Source: Coleofasciculus sp. S288 (lineage in GTDB: Bacteria > Cyanobacteriota > Cyanobacteriia > Cyanobacteriales > Coleofasciculaceae). From it: DNA of 8,608 bases. Below are positions 1-6,002 of this stretch, one piece after another. The stretch lies in NCBI GenBank assembly GCA_020216575.1, contig JAIUYC010000107.1, forward strand, positions 1 through 8,608. Reading direction: 5' to 3'. The notes beneath the pieces are model-generated. The model did not search any database and was not told where the DNA came from. It was given only the letters and a program-made list of their open reading frames with translations. A program made the translations under genes and the position numbers. Within the stretch, counting starts at the first letter, position 1. Every line of letters starts with the position of its first letter.

Positions 1-2
1 AA

Positions 3-272
3 ACGTTTCAGGCTATCAAAGAACTTCCAGGAAATATACGGCAGCGCATCAGACAGGCTATTCAAACCTTACGTGAAAATCCTCGGCCTTCTCAGAGTAA
101 AAGGTTGGAGCTGCCTGACGTTGAAGCAGAAATCTGGCGACTGCGACTGGAGAATTGGCGAATTTTATATGCAATTGATAAATCTGAACGAATAGTTGAT
201 GTTTTAGCCGTTCGCAAACGTCCACCTTATGATTATGGTGACTTGGAGAAGTTATTAGAAGAATTAGAGTAG
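3..272 (+). CDS. RelE/ParE-family toxin, 5' end cut off by the window
   Basis: Partial frame open from base 3 to TAG at 270-272, 89 residues visible; the start codon and about 10-15 N-terminal residues lie outside the window. The visible part reads as the RelE/ParE fold: a helical segment (KELPGNIRQRIRQAIQTLREN), then the sheet core with IWRLRLENWRILYAID and IVDVLAVRKRPPYDY, followed by an acidic Leu/Glu helix at the C terminus. Family members act as ribosome-dependent mRNA interferases or gyrase poisons, and the two subfamilies cannot be told apart here. The conserved arginines of the WRxRxxxWRxxYxI segment are present, so the visible part looks intact. An antitoxin would be expected just upstream, outside the window. 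It is the only gene on the plus strand, and a HIP1 octamer begins directly after its stop codon. Confidence 0.8.
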   Translation, partial: TFQAIKELPGNIRQRIRQAIQTLRENPRPSQSKRLELPDVEAEIWRLRLENWRILYAIDKSERIVDVLAVRKRPPYDYGDLEKLLEELE

Positions 273-364
273 GCGATCGCACTTTTCCCTCAATTCATTT
301 AGTTAGGCTAAGCTGAGCGCACTCACAGCACGGTTCTTAACTTCCCAGATAGGCTTTCTACCTC

Positions 365-1057
365 CTATTCTCCCGACAGTTGTTGCACAAACGCTTCATG
401 TTCTGGTGAATTCAGTTTATCCTGTAACACCGCTAACACTCGTGTCATATTTCCAGTTAATAAGTCTGTTACTGCCAGCCACAAGCCTGGAAACACTCGG
501 CTTCGCATCACACCATCTTTATCGATAGGTACGGCAACGTACTCGCCTTCGTATAGGTAAAACCAATTAAACTTTCGATCTAACACCTGCCAGACGATAT
601 ACTCCCGCACACCATTGCGACGATAAGCACGTTTCTTGTCATGTAAATCAATTGACGCACTACTCGCCGCAATTTCCGCCACTAGTTCCGGTGCTCCCTC
701 AATGTAGTCGTCTTCACTTAAGCTGGACTGTCCACCCGCTTGTTCGTCAATCAATAGCACTGCATCCGGTTGTGGCTCGTTATCTAAATCCAAGCGAATG
801 GTGGGTTCAACTCCCAACTCCACACCTGGTGTTGCCAACCAGTAATCAGATAGCCACGCCAGCAGCAGTGCATGTGGCCTGCCATGACTTCTAAACCGTA
901 GTGCGGCTGGCATGTAAACAACTCCTTCAATCAGTTCCGCTTTTTTCCGGTGTGGCATGGCGTTATAGCGGCGCTCGAATTCATACCGGGAGAGGCGATC
1001 GCCATTTTCTAATGGTGGAATTGATAGAGTGGGTTCTTGTGAGAGAGTTTTAACCAT
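365..1057 (-). CDS. Uma2-family putative endonuclease (DUF820)
   Basis: 230 residues from an ATG to a TAA-type end, the usual length for Uma2 proteins, which are strongly expanded in cyanobacteria. Family landmarks are visible: AELIEGVVYMP near residues 40-50, EPQPDAVLLI near 94-103, GAPELVAEIAASSAS near 121-135, and DLHDKKRAYRRNGVREYIVW near 137-156. The acidic D98, E128 and lysine K141/K142 fit the PD-(D/E)xK nuclease pattern, with E41/E44 as a further acidic pair. Pfam describes the family as putative restriction endonucleases, but the cellular role and substrate of most members are unknown. It is not followed by another gene on its strand in the window. It lies 128 nt downstream of the adenine methyltransferase and on the same strand. 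No clear Shine-Dalgarno sequence precedes the ATG. Family assignment is firm; nuclease activity is inferred. Confidence 0.88.
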   Translation of the reverse strand: MVKTLSQEPTLSIPPLENGDRLSRYEFERRYNAMPHRKKAELIEGVVYMPAALRFRSHGRPHALLLAWLSDYWLATPGVELGVEPTIRLDLDNEPQPDAVLLIDEQAGGQSSLSEDDYIEGAPELVAEIAASSASIDLHDKKRAYRRNGVREYIVWQVLDRKFNWFYLYEGEYVAVPIDKDGVMRSRVFPGLWLAVTDLLTGNMTRVLAVLQDKLNSPEHEAFVQQLSGE

Positions 1058-1185
1058 AATGGCGGGTGCTATAAGACAGAGCTTGGTTCATTTCCTAATA
1101 GTCAATTGTAGAAGCACTGCTGATCACAAGAGCTTGGGAGCCTCTCTACTATACGAGGTGCAGCATTTCGTAACCGCATTACTAA

Positions 1186-2055
1186 TTATGGAAATAAATT
1201 TAAACTAAGTTGTCTTGGTGTGGGTGAATCCAAATCAAGATTCACCTCGTAATTCGTTATGATTAGCTCTTTACCTTTCGCTGCTTTATCTTGTTTGTAG
1301 TTATTCATTCCATACTGAAGCTCCCACTTGTATATGTAGGCAAAGTCTTTGAAACTTTGTACGATTTCCTCTGAATCATCGTAGGTAATCATCCACTTGT
1401 GGGAACACTTTCGCATTAGTTTAGAAAACCTTTGATGATCAAAGGAGGTATGCAAATTACCACGCTTACCATACAAACGAGATTTTGTAGCACCTAAATA
1501 GGGTGGATCTAAAAAGATAAAAACATCCTGTCCAGGTTCTTCTAAAAGGACACTGTAGTCAAAATTGGTTATACGGACATCCGGCAGAACTTTTTTTAAA
1601 TCAGCAAGTCGTTCGATAGAAGAGTAAGTAAATCTCTTTTCAAATGCCTCTTTTGAAAATCCACCGGCTTCTACTGTTCCTGAAAAGGTAATTCTGTTGA
1701 GAATGAAAAACCTTACTGCTCTTTCATCACTAGTAAGGCCTTCAAAATTAATATCATTGCTAGTCAGTTCTTCAAAAAGAGCCTTGCCATCAACATAAGT
1801 ATCTCTTCTATACTCAATTTCTTCTACTAATTGTTGTAAATTCGATTGAGCAACTTTCCAGAAGCAGTATAAATCTTCATTTAGATCGTTAATCCAATAT
1901 TGAATATTTGGCAAAGTTTGTTTAATGTGAAAAAATACAGAGCCGCCACCAACAAGGGGTTCTCTATACTCCAAGAAAGACTTAGGTAAATATTTGGCTA
2001 TTTGCTTTATAGCTCTTGATTTCCCTCCTGGGTATCTTAGCGGACTCCTTATCAT
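1186..2055 (-). CDS. D12-class DNA adenine-N6 methyltransferase (Dam-like)
   Basis: 289 residues when started at the ATG at 2053-2055. Transfers a methyl group from S-adenosylmethionine to adenine N6 in DNA. N-terminal RSPLRYPGGK (about residues 3-12) and EPLVGGGSVFF (about 32-42) form the AdoMet-binding motif, the catalytic DPPY is at about 183-186, and KGKELIITNY at about 260-269 is the conserved C-terminal strand. Length and motif order match the class (Dam/DpnM type). The target sequence cannot be read from the protein; GATC is only a possibility. The chosen ATG overlaps the hepT stop by one base (TAATG), which suggests translational coupling. A TTG at 2065-2067 would add four residues, but it sits only 2 nt after GGAG, too close for good initiation. 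No cognate restriction enzyme is evident, so it is probably a solitary methylase or a partner of the neighbouring modules. Confidence 0.92.
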   Translation of the reverse strand: MIRSPLRYPGGKSRAIKQIAKYLPKSFLEYREPLVGGGSVFFHIKQTLPNIQYWINDLNEDLYCFWKVAQSNLQQLVEEIEYRRDTYVDGKALFEELTSNDINFEGLTSDERAVRFFILNRITFSGTVEAGGFSKEAFEKRFTYSSIERLADLKKVLPDVRITNFDYSVLLEEPGQDVFIFLDPPYLGATKSRLYGKRGNLHTSFDHQRFSKLMRKCSHKWMITYDDSEEIVQSFKDFAYIYKWELQYGMNNYKQDKAAKGKELIITNYEVNLDLDSPTPRQLSLNLFP

Positions 2056-2396
2056 TATGAATTCCAAAACTCCTTTGCGATCGCCTCTATCGTTTGCTCT
2101 AAATCGGGCAAGTAGTTCTCAATGATATTCCAAATGACATTAAGATCGACATCCAGGTATTGATGTGCAAGTACGTTCCGAAATCCTGAAATCCTATTCC
2201 ATTCAGTATTAGGATGTGCAGTTTTCCATTCATCAGGGAGTTTCTGAACTGACTCGCACATAGTCTGGAGATTTCTCAGTACAGCATCCTGAGTTTTAAT
2301 ATCTTAAAAAAATGCCTGTTTTCCTTCTGCTGTATATTGTCTAATTTTGATAATGCAGTCTCGAATGTGGATGATATAAAATCGACTATCTTTCAC
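2055..2396 (-). pseudogene. hepT: HepT-like HEPN-domain toxin (DUF86) interrupted by an in-frame TAA
   Basis: HepT is the RNase toxin of the MntA/HepT system, a HEPN-fold protein inactivated by AMP transfer from MntA. The reading frame begins at a GTG (2394-2396) that overlaps the mntA stop as GTGA and would give 113 residues, a normal HepT length. It reads VKDSRFYIIHIRDCII and then TAEGKQAFF, meets TAA at 2304-2306 (codon 31), and resumes in the same frame with DIKTQDAVLRNLQT. Because both sides are family-like in one frame, this is a single-codon nonsense change rather than a frameshift. The HEPN motif R-x4-H-x-Y is intact at R73, H78 and Y80 in full-length numbering. Translation could restart at ATG 2259-2261 to give 68 residues lacking the first helices, but no good ribosome site precedes it. 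The stop could instead be a sequencing error. Confidence 0.85.
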
Positions 2397-2683
2397 AGTG
2401 GAATTGCTTCCTTCAGAACGCGCTCTCGAATGAAGTAATGTAAAGATTCAGTTGTAACAACATCTACCTTTCGTTCTAGCAAAGCTTCCCAATCCTGAAT
2501 CAATCCCACTGGAAACCAAGGACTTAAATTTTCCCCTAAATCGACGAGAAAATCAACATCGCTTTCTTCTGTTGCCTCTCCTCGGGCTACAGAACCGAAA
2601 ATTCTGATATTGCAAGCACCATGTTGAGCCGCTATTTTTAAAATTTGTTCTCGCTTGTCCAGCAACAACTCCTTAATTCCCAT
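2393..2683 (-). CDS. mntA: MntA-like minimal nucleotidyltransferase, HepT antitoxin
   Basis: 96 residues, typical of minimal nucleotidyltransferases. MntA-type antitoxins transfer AMP from ATP to the tyrosine of the HEPN motif in the cognate HepT toxin and so block it. The polymerase-beta motif is complete: GSVARGE at residues 30-36, SDVDFLVD at 41-48 with the metal-binding pair D42 and D44, and the third acidic residue D74 in RKVDVV. The start ATG is preceded by GGGAG with 7 nt spacing, the best ribosome site in the window. Its TGA stop overlaps the GTG start of hepT by four bases, the arrangement expected of a co-translated antitoxin and toxin. The antitoxin looks intact while the toxin reading frame is broken. 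Confidence 0.9.
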   Translation of the reverse strand: MGIKELLLDKREQILKIAAQHGACNIRIFGSVARGEATEESDVDFLVDLGENLSPWFPVGLIQDWEALLERKVDVVTTESLHYFIRERVLKEAIPL

Positions 2684-2686
2684 AGC

Positions 2687-2700
2687 GTAACTCCCGTTAC
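2687..2700 (-). promoter_or_regulatory. Small inverted repeat enclosing the mntA ribosome-binding site
   Basis: On the coding strand GTAAC-GGGA-GTTAC forms a 5-bp stem with the core GGGA of the mntA Shine-Dalgarno sequence in the loop, ending 3 nt before the start codon. It could modulate translation or be a protein-binding site for autoregulation. The stem is short and may be chance. Confidence 0.35.
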
Positions 2701-2722
2701 TAATTGACTAAGGTAGTCATTC

Positions 2723-2728
2723 ATTATA
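2723..2728 (-). promoter_or_regulatory. Candidate -10 box (TATAAT) for the mntA-hepT-methyltransferase operon
   Basis: A perfect TATAAT on the minus strand, 39 nt upstream of the mntA ATG. It would give a 5' leader of roughly 30 nt. No good -35 hexamer lies 16-18 nt upstream (GGTTAA at 17 nt spacing), so it would be a -10-dominated promoter. It sits in the AT-rich 115-bp gap that separates the mntA operon from the RelE pair, where a promoter is expected. Confidence 0.45.
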
Positions 2729-2798
2729 CTAACTCTAATTAATCATTAACCTATTGGTTTACATTTAGTCGGGTGCGTCTTCATGGACATATTACAGT

Positions 2799-3110
2799 TT
2801 AGCCGGAAGGAGATGAGTGACTTAAGCCGAGTTCAGTCATGAGTTGCTCGTGGGAAATATTTTTGCTTCGTTTTTGCCTGCGTTTTTGCTTTGTACTACC
2901 AGTAGGAATATCAGTCAGGGTTAATACAGGTAGCGTCAATGCTTCCTTGAAGGATTCAATATCTCTGGCTAATTCTTCTTGCGATCGCCCCCAAGGTTCA
3001 ACAGCCTTTTCGGTGCATCCCAGAATTGAGCCGTCCTCTGCATAGAACACTTCACGGATAATGTAATCACCGTTGGCCTCTTGAAAGACACGGTAGTTCC
3101 AATCTATCAT
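2799..3110 (-). CDS. Conserved-looking hypothetical protein, candidate antitoxin of the upstream RelE-like toxin
   Basis: 103 residues from the ATG at 3108-3110, which overlaps the toxin stop as TGATG; a GTG one codon earlier overlaps it as GTGA. I know no characterised function. The first 60 residues look like a compact alpha/beta domain: WNYRVFQEANGDYIIREVFYAEDGSILGC, then a short linker and the acidic helix RSQEELARDIESFKEAL. This layout recalls, without proving, HicB-type antitoxin folds and the small cyanobacterial proteins often annotated only as hypothetical. Residues 73-84 are strongly basic (TKQKRRQKRSKN), and a short helical tail follows. No helix-turn-helix or ribbon-helix-helix motif is evident. 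The tight coupling to a RelE/ParE gene makes an antitoxin role the best inference. If so, the order is toxin first, as in HigBA. Confidence 0.75.
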   Translation of the reverse strand: MIDWNYRVFQEANGDYIIREVFYAEDGSILGCTEKAVEPWGRSQEELARDIESFKEALTLPVLTLTDIPTGSTKQKRRQKRSKNISHEQLMTELGLSHSSPSG

Positions 3111-3403
3111 CACACATCCTCCTGCTTGCCACGAAAGAAAAAAGCGTTACCTCGTTTCTTGCCAATACGTTGAATTTCTACGATAAGTACCTCTTCATCA
3201 ACATTGTAGAGAACTCGAAATTCGCCAAGCCGTAATTCCCATGCTGCAAGGCTATAGGGTCGCATGGGCTTACGATTGCGAGTTTCAACAGTTGGTTCGT
3301 AGCGTAGCTGCACATTAATACCATCTACAATTTCTTGTTGTTCATGCCTTTTGAAGCACCTGAGATCTTCTACTGCTCGTGATGTGTATTCAATTTCGTA
3401 CAT
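3110..3403 (-). CDS. RelE/ParE-family toxin
   Basis: 97 residues from ATG 3401-3403. A longer frame reaches 3439, but its extra 12 residues run through a GC-rich hairpin, and the family-like sequence starts at MYEIEYTSRAVEDL, so the downstream ATG is preferred. Strand and helix order fit RelE/ParE: YEIEYTSRAVEDLRCF, a central helix, then WELRLGEFRVLYNV (residues 55-68) and VLIVEIQRIGKKRG (72-84). R63 and R79 occupy positions where catalytic or RNA-contact arginines sit in RelE-type enzymes, and a basic Lys/Arg cluster follows at 82-84. It would act in the cytoplasm as an mRNA interferase or gyrase inhibitor; which of the two cannot be decided. Its ATG is 44 nt after the dapL stop on the same strand, so it may be read from the dapL transcript. 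It is followed immediately by its candidate antitoxin. Confidence 0.85.
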   Translation of the reverse strand: MYEIEYTSRAVEDLRCFKRHEQQEIVDGINVQLRYEPTVETRNRKPMRPYSLAAWELRLGEFRVLYNVDEEVLIVEIQRIGKKRGNAFFFRGKQEDV

Positions 3404-3422
3404 GAATGACCTACAAATGCTA

Positions 3423-3441
3423 GGGTGGGCAATGCCCACCC
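3423..3441 (-). repeat. Perfect hairpin between dapL and the RelE-like gene
   Basis: GGGTGGGC-ATT-GCCCACCC on the coding strand: 8-bp GC-rich stem with a 3-nt loop, 6 nt after the dapL stop. No U-tract follows, so it is not a standard intrinsic terminator. It could slow or stabilise the dapL transcript. It resembles hairpins dispersed between cyanobacterial genes. Confidence 0.6.
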
Positions 3442-3447
3442 CAATCC

Positions 3448-4683
3448 CTACACCTTAAATTTCTCCGTAATCCGCTTCATCGCTTCCTCCACATTTTCCC
3501 GACTATTAAACGCCGAAATGCGGAAGTAGCCTTCACCTGCGGCACCAAAACCAGAACCAGGTGTTCCTACTACGTTGCAAGTTTGCAGCAGCTTATCAAA
3601 GAAATCCCAACTGGACAAACCATTCGGCGTTTTAACCCAAACGTAGGGCGCATTCACGCCACCATAAACCGCTAGTCCGGCTGCCGTCAGCTTCTCGCGA
3701 ATAATCTTGGCGTTTTCCAAATAGAAGCTAATCAACGCCTTGATTTGCGCCTGTCCTTCCTCCGAGTAAACTGCCTCAGCTCCCCGTTGAATAATATAGG
3801 ATGCCCCATTGAACTTAGTAGACTGGCGGCGATTCCATAACTTCCATAGTTCCACATCCGAACCATCGGACGCTTTCGCCGTTAGGTTCTTCGGCACAAC
3901 TGTAAACGCACAGCGAGTGCCGGTAAAGCCTGCATTCTTGGAGAACGAACGGAACTCGATCGCACAATCCCTCGCCCCTTCAATCTCGTAGATAGAATGA
4001 GGAAGCTCCGGATCGGTGATGTAAGCTTCGTAAGCCGCATCAAAGAAAATAATCGAGTCATGCGCTTTGGCATAGTCCACCCACGCCTTCAGGTGTTCCT
4101 TGGTGGCGGTTGCTCCTGTAGGATTATTGGGAAAGCACAGGTAAATTAAATCGACTTTCTCACGAGGAATCTCAGCGGTGAAGTCGTTCTCAGCCGTAAT
4201 CGGCAGATACACCAACCCCTCAAACTCGCCCTTATCGTTCGCAGGCCCGGTATGTCCTGCCATGACGTTGGTGTCCACATACACGGGGTAGACAGGGTCA
4301 GTGACAGCAATCGTGTTATCGTTACCAAAGATGTCGAGAATATTGCCCGTGTCGCACTTTGAGCCGTCGGAGATGAAGATTTCACCAGGCTCAACCTGGC
4401 ATCCCCGCGTCTGGAAATCGTGAGTCGCAATTTTCTCCCGCAACCAAGCATAGCCCTGTTCTGGACCATAGCCTTTAAATGTAGCGCGATCGCCCATTTC
4501 GTCAACCGCTTTAATCATTGCTGTCCGGCAGGCTTCTGGCAGGGGTTCTGTGACATCGCCAATACCCAGTCGAATAATGTTGGCGTCAGGATTTGCCTCG
4601 GCGAAGGCATTCACCCGCCGTCCAATTTCAGGAAACAGGTAACCTGCTTTGAGCTTGAGGTAGTTATCGTTAATCGTTGCCAT
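3448..4683 (-). CDS. dapL: LL-diaminopimelate aminotransferase
   Basis: 411 residues, the normal DapL length. Converts tetrahydrodipicolinate and glutamate to LL-2,6-diaminopimelate and 2-oxoglutarate, a one-step bypass of the succinylated or acetylated branches of lysine and peptidoglycan precursor synthesis. It is typical of cyanobacteria, plants and chlamydiae. It is a class I/II fold pyridoxal-phosphate enzyme: [10 protein letters not shown] near residues 105-114 binds the cofactor phosphate, FPNNPTG at 184-190, DAAYEAY at 215-221, and the Schiff-base lysine K249 in [13 protein letters not shown]388 in GYFRIS is the expected substrate carboxylate binder. N-terminal [19 protein letters not shown] is characteristic of DapL. 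The 238-bp upstream gap separates it from pyrB and probably holds its promoter, but I see no clear -10/-35 pair or Shine-Dalgarno sequence. The gene is complete with no oddities. Confidence 0.97.
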   Translation of the reverse strand: MATINDNYLKLKAGYLFPEIGRRVNAFAEANPDANIIRLGIGDVTEPLPEACRTAMIKAVDEMGDRATFKGYGPEQGYAWLREKIATHDFQTRGCQVEPGEIFISDGSKCDTGNILDIFGNDNTIAVTDPVYPVYVDTNVMAGHTGPANDKGEFEGLVYLPITAENDFTAEIPREKVDLIYLCFPNNPTGATATKEHLKAWVDYAKAHDSIIFFDAAYEAYITDPELPHSIYEIEGARDCAIEFRSFSKNAGFTGTRCAFTVVPKNLTAKASDGSDVELWKLWNRRQSTKFNGASYIIQRGAEAVYSEEGQAQIKALISFYLENAKIIREKLTAAGLAVYGGVNAPYVWVKTPNGLSSWDFFDKLLQTCNVVGTPGSGFGAAGEGYFRISAFNSRENVEEAMKRITEKFKV

Positions 4684-4890
4684 GTTGAATCGCCATGAAC
4701 ACCGTAAAACAGCTTACTGCCAATCCTGGCGTTACTGACGCCGCTCTAAGTTAAGGCACTTCGCAGTTGTTGTTCCAGATGTGTAAGTCGGCATTAATAC
4801 GTGTCATTCAGGCAAGGCAGAGGGCAGAAGGAGTAAGAATTTTTATGCGTTCTTGGTTTACGCAGTTCACAAAGGCTACTTAATCGGTTT

Positions 4891-4915
4891 AAAAGGGGAT
4901 GCAAGCCCAATCCCT
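4891..4915 (-). terminator. Weak candidate terminator after pyrB
   Basis: Six nucleotides after the pyrB stop, the minus-strand transcript can pair GGGAU with AUCCC around a 9-nt loop, followed by CUUUU. The stem is only 5 bp, so efficient termination is doubtful. Confidence 0.25.
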
Positions 4916-4921
4916 AGGCTC

Positions 4922-5911
4922 TTAATTTTTCCCACCCCCCATGAGGTAAAGGAGTGCCATCCGCACAGCAACCCCGCTCGTGACTTGTTGAGAAATTAAA
5001 CTAAACTGCGGATCGTCCATCAAGTCAGAGCTAATTTCCACACCTCGGTTGACTGGGCCTGGGTGCAAAACCTTGATATCAGGCTTGCAGAGTTTGAGGC
5101 GATCGCGTGTAATGCCATAGCGCTGATGGTACTCTCGTAAACTGGGTAATAGATTGGCTGTCATGCGCTCTCGTTGCAACCGTAAGGTCATGACAAAATC
5201 AGCATTTTTCAAGGCAGGTTCGATATCCCAGTGGAGAACAAGTTCCCCCAGTCTACCAGCACCCATTTCAGCAAACAATTGAGGCAGAAGAGTTGGAGGT
5301 CCAGCAAGATGGACTTGAGCACCGCTAGCTGTCAGACTCCAGATATTAGAACGAGCAACTCGCGAGTGCAGGATATCTCCAACAATGGCAATCTTTTTAT
5401 CAGCAAGGAGTCCTAAGCGGGGGTATTCAAAGTTTAAGAGAGAGGTGATCGTAAACAAGTCGAGCAACGCTTGGGACGGATGTTCGTGTTGTCCGTCACC
5501 CGCATTGAGGACACCCACCCGGACGCCGAGCCGATCCATCTCAAATGCGATCGCCTGCGGCACTCCTGCATCTCGATGACGAATGACCATCATATCAGCT
5601 CCCATTGCCAGATACGTCTTCGCCGTATCGAGAATCGTCTCTCCCTTAGTCATCGAAGACGTTCCCGGTGCAAAATTGAGCGTATCCGCTGACAAGCGCT
5701 TTGCCGCCAGTTCAAAACTACTACGAGTGCGGGTAGACGGTTCAAAAAATAGATTAGCCACCACCAGCCCTTGCAACGCCGGAACTTTTTTCGTCCGCGT
5801 TGAGAGTACCTCCTGAAAGCTGGCAGCAGTTTGCAATATCGTGTCGTATTCACCTGGCGTGAAATCAGCCAAACTGAGGACATGGCGGCGTGTCCAGAAC
5901 GTAGTAGCCAT
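4922..5911 (-). CDS. pyrB: Aspartate carbamoyltransferase catalytic subunit
   Basis: 329 residues, somewhat longer than the roughly 310-residue E. coli catalytic chain and usual for cyanobacteria. Joins carbamoyl phosphate and aspartate to N-carbamoyl-aspartate, the committed step of pyrimidine synthesis, as a cytoplasmic trimer. All signature motifs are present: FFEPSTRTR at 55-63 (carbamoyl-phosphate site), the mobile-loop lysine in SMTKGET at 86-92, HPSQALLD at 144-151, LRLQRER at 243-249 (aspartate binding) and LHPGPVNRG at 282-290. No pyrI regulatory subunit or other pyr gene is adjacent, so it appears to stand alone. The hlyD-like stop lies 91 nt upstream. That gap is very AT-rich and contains a 14-bp palindrome that includes a TATAAG element. 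No Shine-Dalgarno sequence is visible before the ATG. Confidence 0.97.
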   Translation of the reverse strand: MATTFWTRRHVLSLADFTPGEYDTILQTAASFQEVLSTRTKKVPALQGLVVANLFFEPSTRTRSSFELAAKRLSADTLNFAPGTSSMTKGETILDTAKTYLAMGADMMVIRHRDAGVPQAIAFEMDRLGVRVGVLNAGDGQHEHPSQALLDLFTITSLLNFEYPRLGLLADKKIAIVGDILHSRVARSNIWSLTASGAQVHLAGPPTLLPQLFAEMGAGRLGELVLHWDIEPALKNADFVMTLRLQRERMTANLLPSLREYHQRYGITRDRLKLCKPDIKVLHPGPVNRGVEISSDLMDDPQFSLISQQVTSGVAVRMALLYLMGGGKN

Positions 5912-5951
5912 AGGGATTAATAAAGTTTTAGTTCGTTTAGCTTTTTATTTT

Positions 5952-5965
5952 AAACTTATAAGTTT
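5952..5965. promoter_or_regulatory. 14-bp perfect palindrome upstream of pyrB
   Basis: AAACTTATAAGTTT reads the same on both strands and lies 40 nt before the pyrB start. It contains TATAAG, which could serve as a -10 box for pyrB, so the palindrome could be an operator overlapping a promoter. No -35 match is seen, and AT-rich palindromes of this size can arise by chance. Confidence 0.35.
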
Positions 5966-6002
5966 TAATTATTTATTGTGGCGATCACGCATCCAGAAAC
6001 GT

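Noticed and set aside
652..894. 80-residue plus-strand open frame
   Set aside because: It lies wholly inside the Uma2 gene on the opposite strand and shows no family features; a shadow frame.
1150..1155. TATAGT as a -10 box for the Uma2 gene
   Set aside because: No -35 partner at proper spacing and nearly 100 nt from the start codon; too weak to annotate.
3404..3439. Longer start for the RelE-like toxin
   Set aside because: The extra 12 residues are encoded by the palindromic hairpin and do not resemble a RelE N terminus.
3882..4698. Several open frames on both strands within dapL
   Set aside because: dapL is a complete, motif-verified gene. The others are shadows with unlikely residue composition.
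4728..4742. GGCGT-TACTG-ACGCC inverted repeat upstream of dapL
   Set aside because: Only a 5-bp stem without a nearby functional signal; probably chance.
4811..4835. Purine-rich GGCAAGGCAGAGGGCAGAAGG-like tract upstream of dapL
   Set aside because: Looks like low-complexity sequence common between cyanobacterial genes. No exact tandem unit or regulatory motif can be shown.
5231..5883. Overlapping open frames within pyrB
   Set aside because: pyrB covers the whole stretch with intact catalytic motifs; the alternatives have no recognisable content.
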